Positions 53,742-64,000 of a stretch of 64,000 nucleotides of DNA are shown one piece after another (the stretch's first letter is position 1; the number at the start of each line of letters is the position of its first letter). A program made the translations under genes and the position numbers. The DNA is taken from positions 4,092,001-4,156,000 of the forward strand of contig CM056877.1 of assembly GCA_029876055.1 (NCBI GenBank). The letters are read 5' to 3'. This DNA comes from Madurella fahalii. Taxonomy: Eukaryota; Ascomycota; Sordariomycetes; Sordariales. Under the pieces are notes generated by a model. The model was not told the origin of the DNA. It saw only the letters and a program-made list of their open reading frames with translations, and did not search any database.

Positions 53742-55771
53742 CTATGAGGACAAGCAACTGCACCCTTTAAACTACAACAAAGACGAGAAGTTATCGTTGT
53801 TGCGGGGAAGGCCAAAACATGGATCTGAACCTGGTCGTTAGATATTTTTTTCCAAGTTGCTAACTTAGCAGAGCTTGGGTCACGTTTTGGAAACTGTTTC
53901 TAATGATTAAACGATAGATCTCGTGCCGCTCGGTTTCTTACTATACCGTTTCCCAACTCCATTTCCTAACTATACCGCGGTGTGATCCTAACATCGCCTT
54001 GTGACCACTGATTCTACCAACGCGTTGCAAAATTTAATTCCTAGCAAATCAACGCATTTGCGGCTCTTCACCATAGTTTAGTACGTCTTGGCGAATTTTT
54101 GAGACGACGGAAAACGTCTAGATACGAGCGGATTCCTGGGAGGGGCACAAATACGGTATTTGCAAGGCGCAGCGGCTGAGTTGCCACCGGGCATGCCGGG
54201 TAAAATTCATAACCATGACATCCCCCTTTTCTCATAGCGCAACCGGCGGCATTCGCCGTAAGGCTGACAGCCGCTTTTGCCGCATCAATTTCTCCTCGCC
54301 AACAAACAACGTTGGTGTAAGTCGAGACATCTCTCTCGGTCGTTGTGAAGTTCATCTTATTCAACTTCGCTCGGATCGTTAGCGACTTCCGTAAAGATGA
54401 CTGAGTGAATGGATAGTAACGGCAAGGGGATTTTAGAAGGCCTGATTTGGACCACTTGCAAAGGCACAAGCAAAGTCCGCCATATTAGAAACCTAATGGC
54501 GGACGATCGTAACACACACACACACACACACAATTAGTGTCCCACTTTTCAGGATTGGGATGTTCTCCGCACGGGCCAGTGCCATAGTTGGTTGTAGCTT
54601 ACGCAGTGCGAAGCAACCAGCTTTGTACAACCACAAGTCAGCTGTAAAATTGACTGCACCGAGATGTCGGAGATTTCCTGCAACGAATCGTCCGGCCTAA
54701 CCACCCTGAAAGGTTCTATGGAGATATTGTACTGTATCGCAACGCTGGATAATGATTTGGTAAAGCCAAAGGGTTCATAACAGGTGCCGTACAAGCCTCT
54801 TAACAGTAGGTGTCCGGACTGTAAATCATTGCTCACTGAGGAAGCTTCCAAGCTCCCTCAACGGGCGACTATCTATGCTAGAACTACAGTCTGTGGCTCG
54901 CAGTCAACTAATTGGGCTCATTAGACATCCACAAATCCGGTCTGTAAACCTCATTCAATTGGTATATGTGATTGTTATACTGTAGATATCGCGCCCGAAC
55001 AGGGAGCTCAGGAGGGCCAATCTTGGACGTGCGTTACGTGATCTGACGCCTGTAGCAGGTGCTCCCAGCTGAACAGAGTGCTTGGCTGATTTGCGACACC
55101 GACGCTCATTCCCAACAAACCCACCATCCCCTTTTGGGACGATGTCATTGTCACTACCACCTATCCATTGTTACCTTTCGTATTGTAAATACGTACGTCA
55201 TATAGCTTCGGACTTGCAGTCGGTCAAACAGTGAACACGATCCCTGCAGCAAAGTTAGGTTACATAGTGGGGGCTGTGATGTCTTCCGGAAATTTCGGGG
55301 ATGAGTCAGGCTTTCCTGTGACGAATCGTTCGCCCTGACAGCTTCTAAAAGGGTCCAATGGAGGTATGTGCTTGTCAAGGACAGGGATTCTATAGAGGCA
55401 ACACGGGTCCAAGTTTAGCTTCCAGAGCCGACCGCATACGAGGTAATGCAAGTAACTATTCCTATACGAAGAATTGTCTAATAACTGACGCCGGTGCACG
55501 TTGCTACGACCTGTCCTATGAGTAACTGATACGATGCCGAAAAACTGGGCGAGGCTGGTTTGTATTTAAACTGGGCATTTCACAGGGCGGCACATTTAAA
55601 GATAGGTCTATTGCCAAGATATAGGGGTTTTCAGTCCTCAAAACTGCTTTTGCTCGCCAACTCCCGCACAGTCGCTTTACTCACTCCCTCATCTTCACTG
55701 AGCTTTAGATTAATCCTTCCTTAGGAAAACAAACCTATTCGTTGCTCAATTAGCACTCGCTTCTCGTCACA
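53742..55771. other. AT-rich intergenic region with a microsatellite and a degenerate repeated segment
   Basis: About 2 kb without a gene. Two segments near 54640-54720 and 55270-55370 are about 70 percent alike (shared GACGAATCGTCCG/TTCG..CCCTGA and GGGTCCAATGGAG-like blocks) and may be remnants of one old repeat. The end of this region is the promoter of the tyrosinase locus. Confidence 0.4.
54512..54531. repeat. (CA)n microsatellite
   Basis: About ten AC dinucleotides in a row between CGTA and AATTAG. Confidence 0.95.
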
Positions 55772-56916
55772 ATGCTTCTCGGCGCGATCCTAACTGTCTT
55801 CGCCTTCGCGGCGGACGCCGCGGCGGGGAGCATACGTCGTGCCGATGGCGCCTGCATCAACCCGGTCGTCCGCAAGGAGTGGCGCGAACTGACCAACGCC
55901 GAAAAGGACGAGTACATCCGTGCCGCTGTGTGTCTGCGCCAGCTGCCCAAGGCAAAGTACGCCGACATCGATGCCGTCACCACGCGCCTGGACGACTTGG
56001 TCTACACGCACTTTGCCCTCACCTTGGAAATACACTTCGTAGCCAACTTCCTCCCATGGCACCGCTGGTTCGTACAGCTACACGAGGACTTGCTACGCAC
56101 CGAATGCGGCTTCACAGGTACCCAGCCGTACTGGGACTGGAGCATTGACGCCGACGCCACGGACGTACCCAACTCCCCTGTCTTTGACCCCATCACCGGC
56201 TTCGGCGGCAACGGCAAGCGCACCGGCAGCAACGAGCCGGGCTTCTAGCGTTGCGTGATCGACGGACCCTTTGCTAATACGAACCTGACACTCGGTATGG
56301 GGTGGCCCAACGTGAACGACCCCGGCAATCGCCTACACTGTCTTACTCGTGAGTTCAACGGTGGCACGGGCAATGACGAAAACGGCGACGCCATTCTTGG
56401 CGATATGCAGGCCGGGGCATACAACTCTAGAACTATGAGCATCATCTACAGCTTCGACAAATATTCCGGAATGGCTAATATGCTCGAAGGATTGCCGCAC
56501 GCACAGGGTATGTCTTTCTTTGACTTACCTACTTGCTTTGCGCGGAATATACTAACACAGGTACAGTCCATAGCATCCTCTTTGGCGACATGGGCCCAGC
56601 CACCTCGCCCAACGAGCCGCTTTTTTTCCTGCACCACGCCAATGTCGACCGTGCCTGGGCCAAGGTACGCCTCGCCTTTTCTTTGCTCTATTCTCGCCGG
56701 AATAGAGAATGCGATTGCTAACCCCTGCCGCAGTGGCAAGGCCGCAACGCCACCCGCCTAGCTGATTATACCGGCTTCCAAGACCGTAACAAAGTCATTC
56801 CGGCTTCGATTACCGACACCATGCCTGTCTTAGAACTTAGTGACACTGAACCCATTGTTCAGGACTATATGGACATCCAGGCCGACCATTTGTGTTACAC
56901 TTACTCGTCCATGTAA
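55772..56916 (+). pseudogene. Tyrosinase (type-3 copper oxidase) gene with one TAG stop
   Basis: Three exons: 55772-56507, 56561-56664, 56734-56916 (introns 53 and 69 nt, both with CTAAC branch sites); 340 codons. Signal peptide MLLGAILTVFAFAADAAAG. Copper-A region: YTHFALTLEIHFVANFLPWHRWFVQLHE. Copper-B region: LPHAQG joined to TVHSILFGDM, then FFLHHANVDRAWAKWQ. One in-frame TAG (56246-56248) sits between EPGF and RCVIDGPFAN, where the frame otherwise continues unbroken for another 180 codons. CAG to TAG is the simplest explanation. Length and sequence resemble short secreted fungal tyrosinases such as those of dikaritin clusters (UstQ type). It may be a recent pseudogene, a read-through gene or an assembly error. 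Confidence 0.82.
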
Positions 56917-57662
56917 ATCCAATTGGGGTCAGGATGGGCTTGGCTCAGAATGCGTTCAACTGGCAGGAGCCATAATTGGCTTCCTTCTAAGCCGAAAGGG
57001 AAAGGAGGAGTTACTCTGAAAGGCCCGGGAAGTCGGCCCGCTCAGGGGATTAGTAGTGGGTTGCTGACCGACGGTTGCCAGGCCTGCGGCTGTGATAGAC
57101 CTAAAACAGAATATTGCTAGTTCGTTTCCTCAGTTCTGTTGCGCCTCGCATGGTGCTAACTCAATCTCCCCCTTCCTAATTATCGCCTAGAGGGAGGGCA
57201 AGCCCAGGCAGCGACCTGCCACTTTGTTCTGGCTAAGCCGCCACAGCAAATGAACATGCAGACAGGGACCAGAGATGTATCTCTTCAGTCCATTGAGACA
57301 ACTCAGGTGACACACCCTCCAGGCTCCCCGCCGAGAACGCGTGAAAGTGCTATCGAGCACTACCTGGCTCCTGGAAACCAGACGCTGCCAGTAGTTAGAG
57401 CATGTTATGTCTCAGTCTTTGAGATGACCAAGTAGGTGGTCAAGCCAGCACTGCTGAGTTCCCTCGGGTAGTTAAACATGGAATTGTTCCGGGGCGTAGT
57501 GATGGTGTACCTAAAAAGGCTCCATTCCTCACTCTTTGTCTTCGTTTTTTCTTTTCTTTTTGGAACCCACTCAAACACGCCCCGAAATTTAGATACACGA
57601 CCGTTGTTGTCTTCGTTCCCTTGCTACGGTCTTCCTTCTGCGTGCCCCAGACCCGTCCGACG
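56917..57662. other. Intergenic
   Basis: About 750 bp with no supported frame. The last 150 bp before 57663 are pyrimidine-rich and suit a leader. Confidence 0.4.
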
Positions 57663-58915
57663 ATGGCAACATCATCGGGAGAAGAGGGCTTCTGCGAGAG
57701 ATGCGACCTCCCGATGGACGGTCACTGCAAGCCCAGCCACGCCAAGTGCAAGAAATGTGAAAAGAAGTTTAGCATCTGTCAGGTAGGATCGCATGGCTAT
57801 GGAGCCGGCTCCAGGGGATGGAGGATCTGCTTCAAAAACCCAGCTATTGCGGCCCTAAGTATTATCCGGACAAAGCAAAGGCTGCACGCCAGCTCGAGCC
57901 TCATGAGTATCACCCGGACCGCCCAGGATTTCGGCCAGTCTAGAGAGATGAGGGAGACACCACTGCCGACCCTACTCACTACAGCACAAGTGATTACAGT
58001 GCAGTGGACGACTACGTTGCCACTGCCGATTCTGGCACCACCGCCTACTACGTGGCGGCTTACATCACTACAGGGCATATTGGCTACGGTACGAGTGATT
58101 ACAGTGCAGCGGACGACTACACTGCCACTTCTGGTTCCGGCATCACAATCTACGACGCGGTTGCTTACACCACTACAGACTATACTCTCTACAGTACGAG
58201 CGACATCGGTGAAAGGGTCGATTATACTGTCACTTCCAGTTCTGGCGCAACGGTCTACGATGCGGCGGTTGACACCGCCCAGTCATCTGAGCCTTACCCA
58301 TTAGTGAGCAACACGGCGGAGCTCGGAGCGCACATTCGCGCCAGCTATGCTCGCTATCCACCGAATACCTCTGATGACCCTGTCGTGGACCCCAACACGA
58401 CTGCCAGTATTATGGCCTCTTTCAGCACCAAAACCAGAATCCGGCACGTTCGGTTTGCCTCGCACAGCTCCGTAGATCCCCTTGCCATGACGGACGAGCC
58501 GGACCCGGTCTCCGGCCTCGCTAGCATGTTGGCCCAAGTCGACATCAGCGGCAGAACGGGGGACGCGGATCCTTCCACTCAGGAGCCTGGAGCCGGAGAG
58601 GGGACCACCATCGTCGGCGGCAATCTCGAGCCCATATATGTCGAAATTGAAGTCGAGAACGGGACGGTCCGTTTCCGAGACGCCGCGGGCCGTAAGCTCA
58701 AGACCAGGGCGGAGCAATGGCAGTAGATTGTGGCCGAGCAAGGCTCCTACCTGCTCTTCACGAGCAGTACTGGCCAGTCGTTCTGGACCTATGGATTTGG
58801 GTCGCCAGAGCCGAGTGAGGGCTCTGGGAACAACGACAACGGGAAGAAAAAGTCCCCGGGGGGGAGGGGAAAGGAGAAAGCAGGGAAGGGCAAAGAACAC
58901 CAGCGAAAGAAATGA
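57663..58915 (+). pseudogene. Cys-rich N-terminal zinc-binding-like protein, broken by TAG codons
   Basis: The ATG at 57663 starts MATSSGEEGFCERCDLPMDG and gives a CxxC..HxxC/CxxC pattern (FCERC, HCKPSHAKCKKC, SICQ), a zinc-ribbon-like head. From about 57845 a second frame continues as YCGPKYYPDKAKAARQLEPH and runs to 58915 apart from TAG at 57941-57943 and TAG at 58724-58726. It contains Tyr/Thr/Asp-rich imperfect repeats (TSDYSAVDDY, TSDYSAADDY; 57980-58230). A conserved-looking tail follows (PIYVEIEVENGTVRFRDAAGR, YLLFTSSTGQSFWTYG) and a Lys-rich end. The link between head and body needs an intron of uncertain borders (donor GTAGGA at 57783). Function unknown. Confidence 0.55.
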
Positions 58916-59603
58916 GTAAGCGTTGTCGAGGAGAGAAAATCGCACGAGATGCGAGTGCAGTTGGGCAAGATGGCAAGGTGATGATTGGGTTATGATCACT
59001 ATCTACTTGGCGTTGTTGTTTGTAACTTGAATAGGATTACTTAACTTTAGCGTTATTCTACTTTTCACGAACATGGGATTATGCAAACCGACTTTTCATA
59101 ATCCTTCATTCCCAGTTCTCAGCCGAAAAATGGAACGAGCTTCTCTTTTATTCCTGGCGGATCAAAACCTAGAATCGAAATATGTACGTACGAGCTCCGA
59201 AAGGACGGGCGAGTTGCAATCGAACAAGAACCGCACTTGTCCTCGGAAAAGGCATCGTAGGTACCTGTTGTGGGTCGCCCTGCTATATACGATTGATTTT
59301 GGCCCCGCCAAGGAGTTTTCCAATGCCGTGCGTTTCAAGAATGCAGAAGGTCTCCCGCTGGGCGGGACCAGACGGTATGCAAGCATTAAGAACCGCGACG
59401 GTCGTGGTAGGAGTCTCATCACAGTGCTACTCGTCCGTTTGCTAACACGGAGGAAGAACACCCGGAACCAGAAACAGGGACTCCGAGGTGGATCTTTCCG
59501 GCGCTTAACGTTACCTAAAATGATATCAGTGCCAACCAGGGTGTGGGCTGCAAGATGGAGCAAGTTGCACAGGCGCCACCATGTCTCACATGTGCCTCAT
59601 GTG
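58916..59603. other. Intergenic
   Basis: About 690 bp. A plus frame (59073-59672) runs through it and into the foldback repeat and ends in a poly-Pro/Phe run from homopolymers; it is judged spurious. Confidence 0.4.
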
Positions 59604-60173
59604 CTGTGCCTTCAGAACACCAAGTCAGGACGATCACTTAGGCCAGTCCCCCCCCCCTTTTTTTTTTTTTGAAGGCAACTCGGTCAATCGACCCAAACTA
59701 GCCAAAAATATCCTTCCATTGACAGCCCGCGCAAGGCATGCGCATATAGGACAACCATATAGATAGATACAATTGAATACGTAGAATCTGAATCTTCAAT
59801 CAGTTTGATAGCGCAGGCAATACGCGTTGATTTTTTATAGGGTATAAAAAAGTAGTAAGTTTTTGCAGGAAACCTGCCAAGATTTGCCAAGATCTGCCAA
59901 ATTCGAAGAAAAACTCTGGAAGACAGAGCTGTTTTCTTATATCCATCAAAATATCAACGCGTATTGCGTGCGCCATCAAACTGATTAAAGATCCAAATTC
60001 TACATATTTGATTGTATCTATTTATATGATTGTCCTATATGTGTATGCCTTGTGCTGGCTGGCAAGTGGAAGGATAGTTTTGGCTAGTTTGGCCAGACTA
60101 CCTCGATTTTGACCCGGGGGGGGGGGGGGGAGACCCCAAATGATCGTCCTGACTTGGTGTTCTGAAGGCACAG
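59604..60173. repeat. Foldback repeat: two inverted arms of about 230 bp
   Basis: 59604-59845 and 59950-60173 are inverted copies at roughly 75-80 percent identity. Both outer ends read CTGTGCCTTCAGAACACCAAGTCAGGACGATCA when read inward (compare 59604-59636 with the complement of 60173-60141). Further shared blocks are AAACTAGCCAAAA, TATCCTTCCA, CATATAGGACAA, ATCAGTTTGAT and CAATACGCGTTGAT. A spacer of about 100 bp separates the arms. Long C (59648) and G (60116) runs lie at equivalent places in the arms. This is typical of a foldback or long-TIR MITE. No coding sequence inside. Confidence 0.8.
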
Positions 60174-60186
60174 TGGCCCTTGTTGT

Positions 60187-60296
60187 TGCACCTTTGGCAC
60201 TTCGCACCGTTTGCACCTCTGCACCTTTCGCACCTTCACATCTTTGCACCTTTTGCTGCTTTTCACCTTTTTTGCACCTTTCGCACCTTTGCTGCA
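60187..60296. repeat. Degenerate GCACCTTT short tandem repeat
   Basis: Units of 8-12 bp built on TTTGCACCTTT/TTCGCACC recur about ten times (TTGCACCTTTGGCACTTCGC through CACCTTTGCTGCACG), directly beside the right arm of the foldback repeat. Confidence 0.75.
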
Positions 60297-61492
60297 CGTT
60301 GGCCCCACACCACGGAACCAACACCAAAGTAGACAATCTGTGCAGTGTAGGTGTGTAGTGTAGGGGTGCATTTGAGGGTGTGCGGTTTGGTGCAGTGGGT
60401 GGGTTATTTTTGGGAAAAGGGTGCCAACTCGAGTTGTCACTTCGTGCGAGCAGTAGCTTGAACTCGACTTGGACCCGCTGTCCTCTCTCTTCCACCCCCT
60501 GCCGCCCGGGGATCTGCCTTTGGCAGCTTGTCCACCCAAGGAACCAATAGCACTGGTAGAAGACGCTATTGGTCGGCGAGGCGGGGTGGATTCGGTGACG
60601 GCATCAAAGGGCGGCTTCCAGCAAAGGTCGAACAGGCGCAGTTTGGCACAGTTTGGCTTGCGGCGTTCGACCTGGGTCGGCATGCTGGGGGTAATATTCA
60701 AAGAAGCCTGCAAGCAGTCGTGAGATAGCGTTGTACGTCTATCATTCGGTGTTTGTTGTGTGGATACTCCGCAGCGGGCTCAGGACAACCTTCGGAACGG
60801 AGGGTGGCTCTGATGCGGCGTGGGCCGGCCGGGCCCGGTTGCAATAGTTAGTGTGGGATTGCGGATCGGGCGGGGTCGCGGAGTGGGGTTCGGGCTGGGG
60901 AGCACGATCGGATGGTACTCCAAAGCCAAGCAACTTGCGGCGTATTGCGCGTCCTCACTATTCTGGTTCAATTAGTGGAATTTCGTGGGATGTCATCTAG
61001 GTGGAGTGGATGGCAACGGATACCAGGAGATCGCCGGATCATCACTGTTAATTCTTTGGGTTCTTAAACTTCTTAGGGGTAACTCGCGGAACGTGTAAGC
61101 AAAACGGTTGTCCCGGCAACCATTGACGAGTCTCAGGGGTACTAAATGTGAACGATTGTAGTCACGGGCCCCTCAAAACAGTACACTTCATTATGAACCG
61201 AGTCTGTTCAAATGGCTGCGAAGTGGCAGCCTCCCCCCCCCACGACACAACGTCACGCATCGCTTCCTCGTTGAGCGCTACCACGAAGGTGGCTGTGTCG
61301 CTACAGACACACCTGAAATGGCTGCTGCTCGCAATGAGATTCAGCCATCCAGCGACGCCATTGCGTCGAGCGTCGCCACGGCGAAGGACTTTCCGAGACA
61401 CCAGCTATAAGTGGTTTATAGTACCCGAGATGCTCTAGCAAATTTCTATTGACAGACATTACCATAGAGGGAGCGAGGTTAGGTAGTATGGG

Positions 61493-61511
61493 ATATATAT
61501 ATATATATATA
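61493..61511. repeat. (TA)n microsatellite
   Basis: About nine AT dinucleotides in a row after ATGGG. Confidence 0.95.
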
Positions 61512-62438
61512 GTGGCATATTTCCTTGACGTTTTTCTTCTCGGTCGTTTCGCATTGCGACCAAACTGTAGAAGCGGAAAGGGATAGAAGCATAAGTAAGG
61601 TAAATGAAAGAATTGATAACTAGGACTATAGAGAGCAGTAAATATATCGGACTGGGGGCTCGAATATAGGTCCTTCAGAGATTTGTAGCACCGTCAAACT
61701 CGAGCTAAACTCTATTATACCTAGCTTGGCTCAGACCAACTATCAGGGTATTAGATTGTTCTTCCTCATAAATAACTAGGGTAGCGAAATTAGTGGAATA
61801 CCGTAGTGGTTAAAAGGAATAACTGGAAGTCTAGCCTATACGGCTAGCATCTGGTCCCTTCGCTGAGCTAGTCCTGCTTCGGGCGCTCGGGAGCCTTGAT
61901 AGCTTGGTTTCTAGCTGATTTCCGAATTGCAATATTTTATAGTCCTCGTACAGGACGACTTTAACATGTACGTTGCGGATCCCGCCTCGCGGTACCGTGT
62001 CCAGTCGGCTCCTTGAAAAAGGCCGGTTCAGACTGGATGGATTTGCTGGGGTTTGTGGCGTTGTATGTCTCGCCTGTGGCTGTTTCGTCGGCAGTCAGCT
62101 CGGTTGCTGCAGGAATGCTAGCACCCTCTCGGCATGTCTGCTATTCACAGCGGACCATATGCCGCCGACAACAGTGTTCCCAGCCGACTTTTTCTCGGCC
62201 GTCGCTCGCCCAGGACGGTAATCAAAGGGCCGGGATGGAAGGACCCCCATTTCTTTAGTGAGATTTTCTTCGATTCCTTCGCTCCATGATTAACGAATAG
62301 TAGTGGCGACCATCAAGAGCACCTCAGTTTTAGCAGAGGAATGGGCATGATTTGAGAACAGGGTGGTGAAGAAGGGCACGACCAGTTACAACTTGACTAC
62401 CTTGTGGAACCAAAAGCAACATCCACCTCGCCCCACGA

Positions 62439-64000
62439 TTACTTGGTCCTAACCTTTAGTTTCACCAACAAGTCCTGGTTATACGCGATTCCGCCAGCAA
62501 CCACGTATCGCCCCTCCGCTATCAAGTCCATGTCGAATCGTCGGACAATTTCAGGCAACAGCTTGTACAACTCAAACACCGCAATGTCCTTTCCCAAGCA
62601 CACCCTCGGACCGACGCCGAACACGAACATGGCCGCGTCCATCTTGGCCGACTTTTCCTCACTCTCCAGCCATCTCTCCGGCCTAAAGTCTTCCGGGTCG
62701 GGGGAAAAAATCTCAGGGTCTCGCTGCACCACGTATGCGTTGCTGGTCATCTCGGTGCCCGCAGGTACCCAGACATCGCCGATCTGAGCTCCCCCTGGAC
62801 CGGCGACACGACCAAAGAGATTGGTGGCCGGCGGTCTCAGACGCAGCCCACCCTCTTTGATGCAGGCTGCCATATACGGGAGGTGCTGCCTGCTCTCCTC
62901 GTACTGAACAGGCGAGGACAGTATCCCTTTTGCATCAGCAGCATCAATCTCAGCCCTCGCCTTTGCCAAACACTCCGGATTCGTTAGAAGATAGTTCAGC
63001 GTGCTGCCTAACGCAGTTCCCGTTGTATCCGCCCCAGCCATGACGAGAATCGTAACATGGGCGCGCTTTTCTATCGGGTTCAGGGGTGCCCCATCCATCC
63101 GCGCCTCGAGAGCGAGCTGCATGAAATCAGGCTTGTCCTGCGTGAACCCCTCCTCCTCGATGCGCCGCTCCCGCTCCGTCACTAGCCGGTCCGCCTGGCC
63201 GATGAGGAAGCCCATGCCGCGGTCGTCGCTCGCCTTGGGCAGGATGTACTTGGCCAGTGGCGACTGCAGCACCGTCTCGCGGAAGCCGCGCCAGCGTCCG
63301 ACGAAACCAAAGAGGACGAGTCCCTCGCGGAAGCTCTGCAGGATGCCCTTCTCGTCCCGGCTGTTCTCGACGAAACCCCATACCTCGCCAAAGCAGACCA
63401 TGGCCATGACGTCGGCGGCGAACTCGGCGACCTTGTCGCACAGCACCACGGGCTCCCCGCGCGACGCGTATTCCGTCATCTTGGAGGTAAAGAGGTTGAT
63501 GAGTGCGTCAATGCGGGGCTCCCAGACCTTCTTGAGCGCGCCGAAGGACCAGTGCGGGCCGCCGAGGGCTTTGCGGAGGGCCTTGTGCTTGTTGCCGTCG
63601 ATGGTGGAGAAGATGTTGGGCGGCCCGAGCATGCCAGTCCCGTAGAGGCCAGACTTGGTGTTATGTTTCGGGTCCCAATAGATGTCCTTGAGGGCGGAGG
63701 GTTGGGGGAAGAGGAGGAGGGTGGGGGAGATTCGGATTGGCTTGCCGCCTGTGTTTGAACCGTTAGTGGCGTGAAGAAGGGGCTGGGAGCAATGTGTGTC
63801 GCGTACTATCTCCATATTTCTTGGTCAGACCCAGCAGAAACTCGGGTTCTCGTTTTAGGAGCGATATCACTGCCAATGGGAGCGAGGATATCGCGGTGTA
63901 CCATGGGCCGGGGAATTTAGCGAGAGGGTGGAAGTGTAGGTTGTAAAGGAAGCGGAAGGCTACGGCCGAGATGAGAGCCAGGGCCACCTGCGCGAGGAGG
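62439..64000 (-). CDS. Cytochrome P450, 5' end outside window
   Basis: Two exons visible: from the right edge to 63807, and 63748-62439 with stop TAA at 62441-62439; intron 58 nt (63749-63806). About 500 codons are visible, so only a few N-terminal residues are missing. The visible start is hydrophobic (VALALISAVAFRFL), the membrane anchor, followed by the Pro-rich hinge FHPLAKFPGPW. The I-helix oxygen-activation motif is AGADTTGTA, the PERF-like motif is FRPERWL, and the haem-binding loop FVFGVGPRVCLG holds the thiolate Cys. The K-helix reads KEGGLRLRPP, one residue longer than the usual ExxR spacing. The type resembles fungal P450s of secondary-metabolite or detoxification pathways at the ER. 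Substrate unknown. Confidence 0.93.

Larger units (their letters stand above)
60174..62438. other. Gene-poor region with short repeats
   Basis: About 2.3 kb without a supported gene. It contains the GCACCTTT array and a TA microsatellite listed separately. A weak tRNA-A-box-like string (TGGTTAAAAGG, 61816) has no matching B box. Frames at 61148-61438 and 61973-62258 lack motifs. Confidence 0.4.

Noticed and set aside
57621..58304. 227-codon plus-strand frame reading through the Cys-rich gene
   Set aside because: Beyond the GTAGGA donor it leaves the frame that has conserved-looking protein (58004-58915) and becomes Thr/Leu-rich low complexity. The head is real; the rest is the shifted frame.
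59073..59672. 199-codon plus-strand frame
   Set aside because: It ends in a homopolymer-encoded Pro/Phe run inside the foldback repeat and shows no domain or codon pattern.
61800..61900. tRNA-like or SINE-like A-box string
   Set aside because: No B box, no cloverleaf could be drawn by eye and no terminator run at the right distance.

Overview
The window is nuclear DNA of a filamentous ascomycete, most likely a Sordariomycete (Sordariales-like; this is inference from gene content and style, not a database match). Genes carry many short introns (about 47-75 nt, GT..AG with CTAAC/CTGAC branch sites). The Qa-SNARE Sed5, UstYa-type proteins, a PNP-NACHT-ankyrin receptor and a CorA-like family are typical of these fungi. 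Old repeats show TAG stops of the kind left by RIP (CpA to TpA).

Core-like left part (1-18 kb): a very large disordered, poly-Gln protein that runs off the left edge; a second disordered protein whose start codon appears to be split by an intron; the Golgi Qa-SNARE Sed5; then a three-gene redox group made of an aldo-keto reductase, a zinc polyol dehydrogenase and a KduD-like short-chain dehydrogenase. The last three probably act on sugar alcohols or sugar acids.

Transposon stack (18,162-30,742): three elements are nested like dolls and each boundary has its target-site duplication. The outermost is a RIP-decayed pogo/Fot1-type DNA transposon (TA duplication). A non-coding LTR element with 215-bp LTRs (TGATG duplication) sits inside its transposase gene. 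Inside that is an intact Ty3/Gypsy chromovirus of 8,030 bp with apparently identical 359-bp LTRs (AGCCC duplication). On the strand opposite gag-pol, the chromovirus carries a complete six-exon gene for a 253-residue protein with a six-cysteine, zinc-cluster-like motif. This is the most unusual feature of the window. Both LTR elements share an 11-nt sequence next to the LTR that suggests self-primed reverse transcription.

Accessory right part (31-64 kb): an NLR-type receptor (PNP, NACHT, 13 near-identical ankyrin repeats), a decayed CorA-like membrane protein gene, a small RNase III-like protein, a dynamin-like GTPase with a 10-nt exon, a small secreted protein, two membrane proteins with paired HxxHC motifs (one a clear UstYa/DUF3328 homologue), a truncated-looking hypothetical gene, a tyrosinase gene with one TAG stop, a broken cysteine-rich gene, a 570-bp foldback repeat and a cytochrome P450 that runs off the right edge. 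The UstYa genes, the secreted peptide and the tyrosinase recall dikaritin-type RiPP loci, but no repeated precursor core was found. Several of these genes are broken by TAG codons only, as expected if RIP-type mutation leaked from the repeats or acted on former duplicates.
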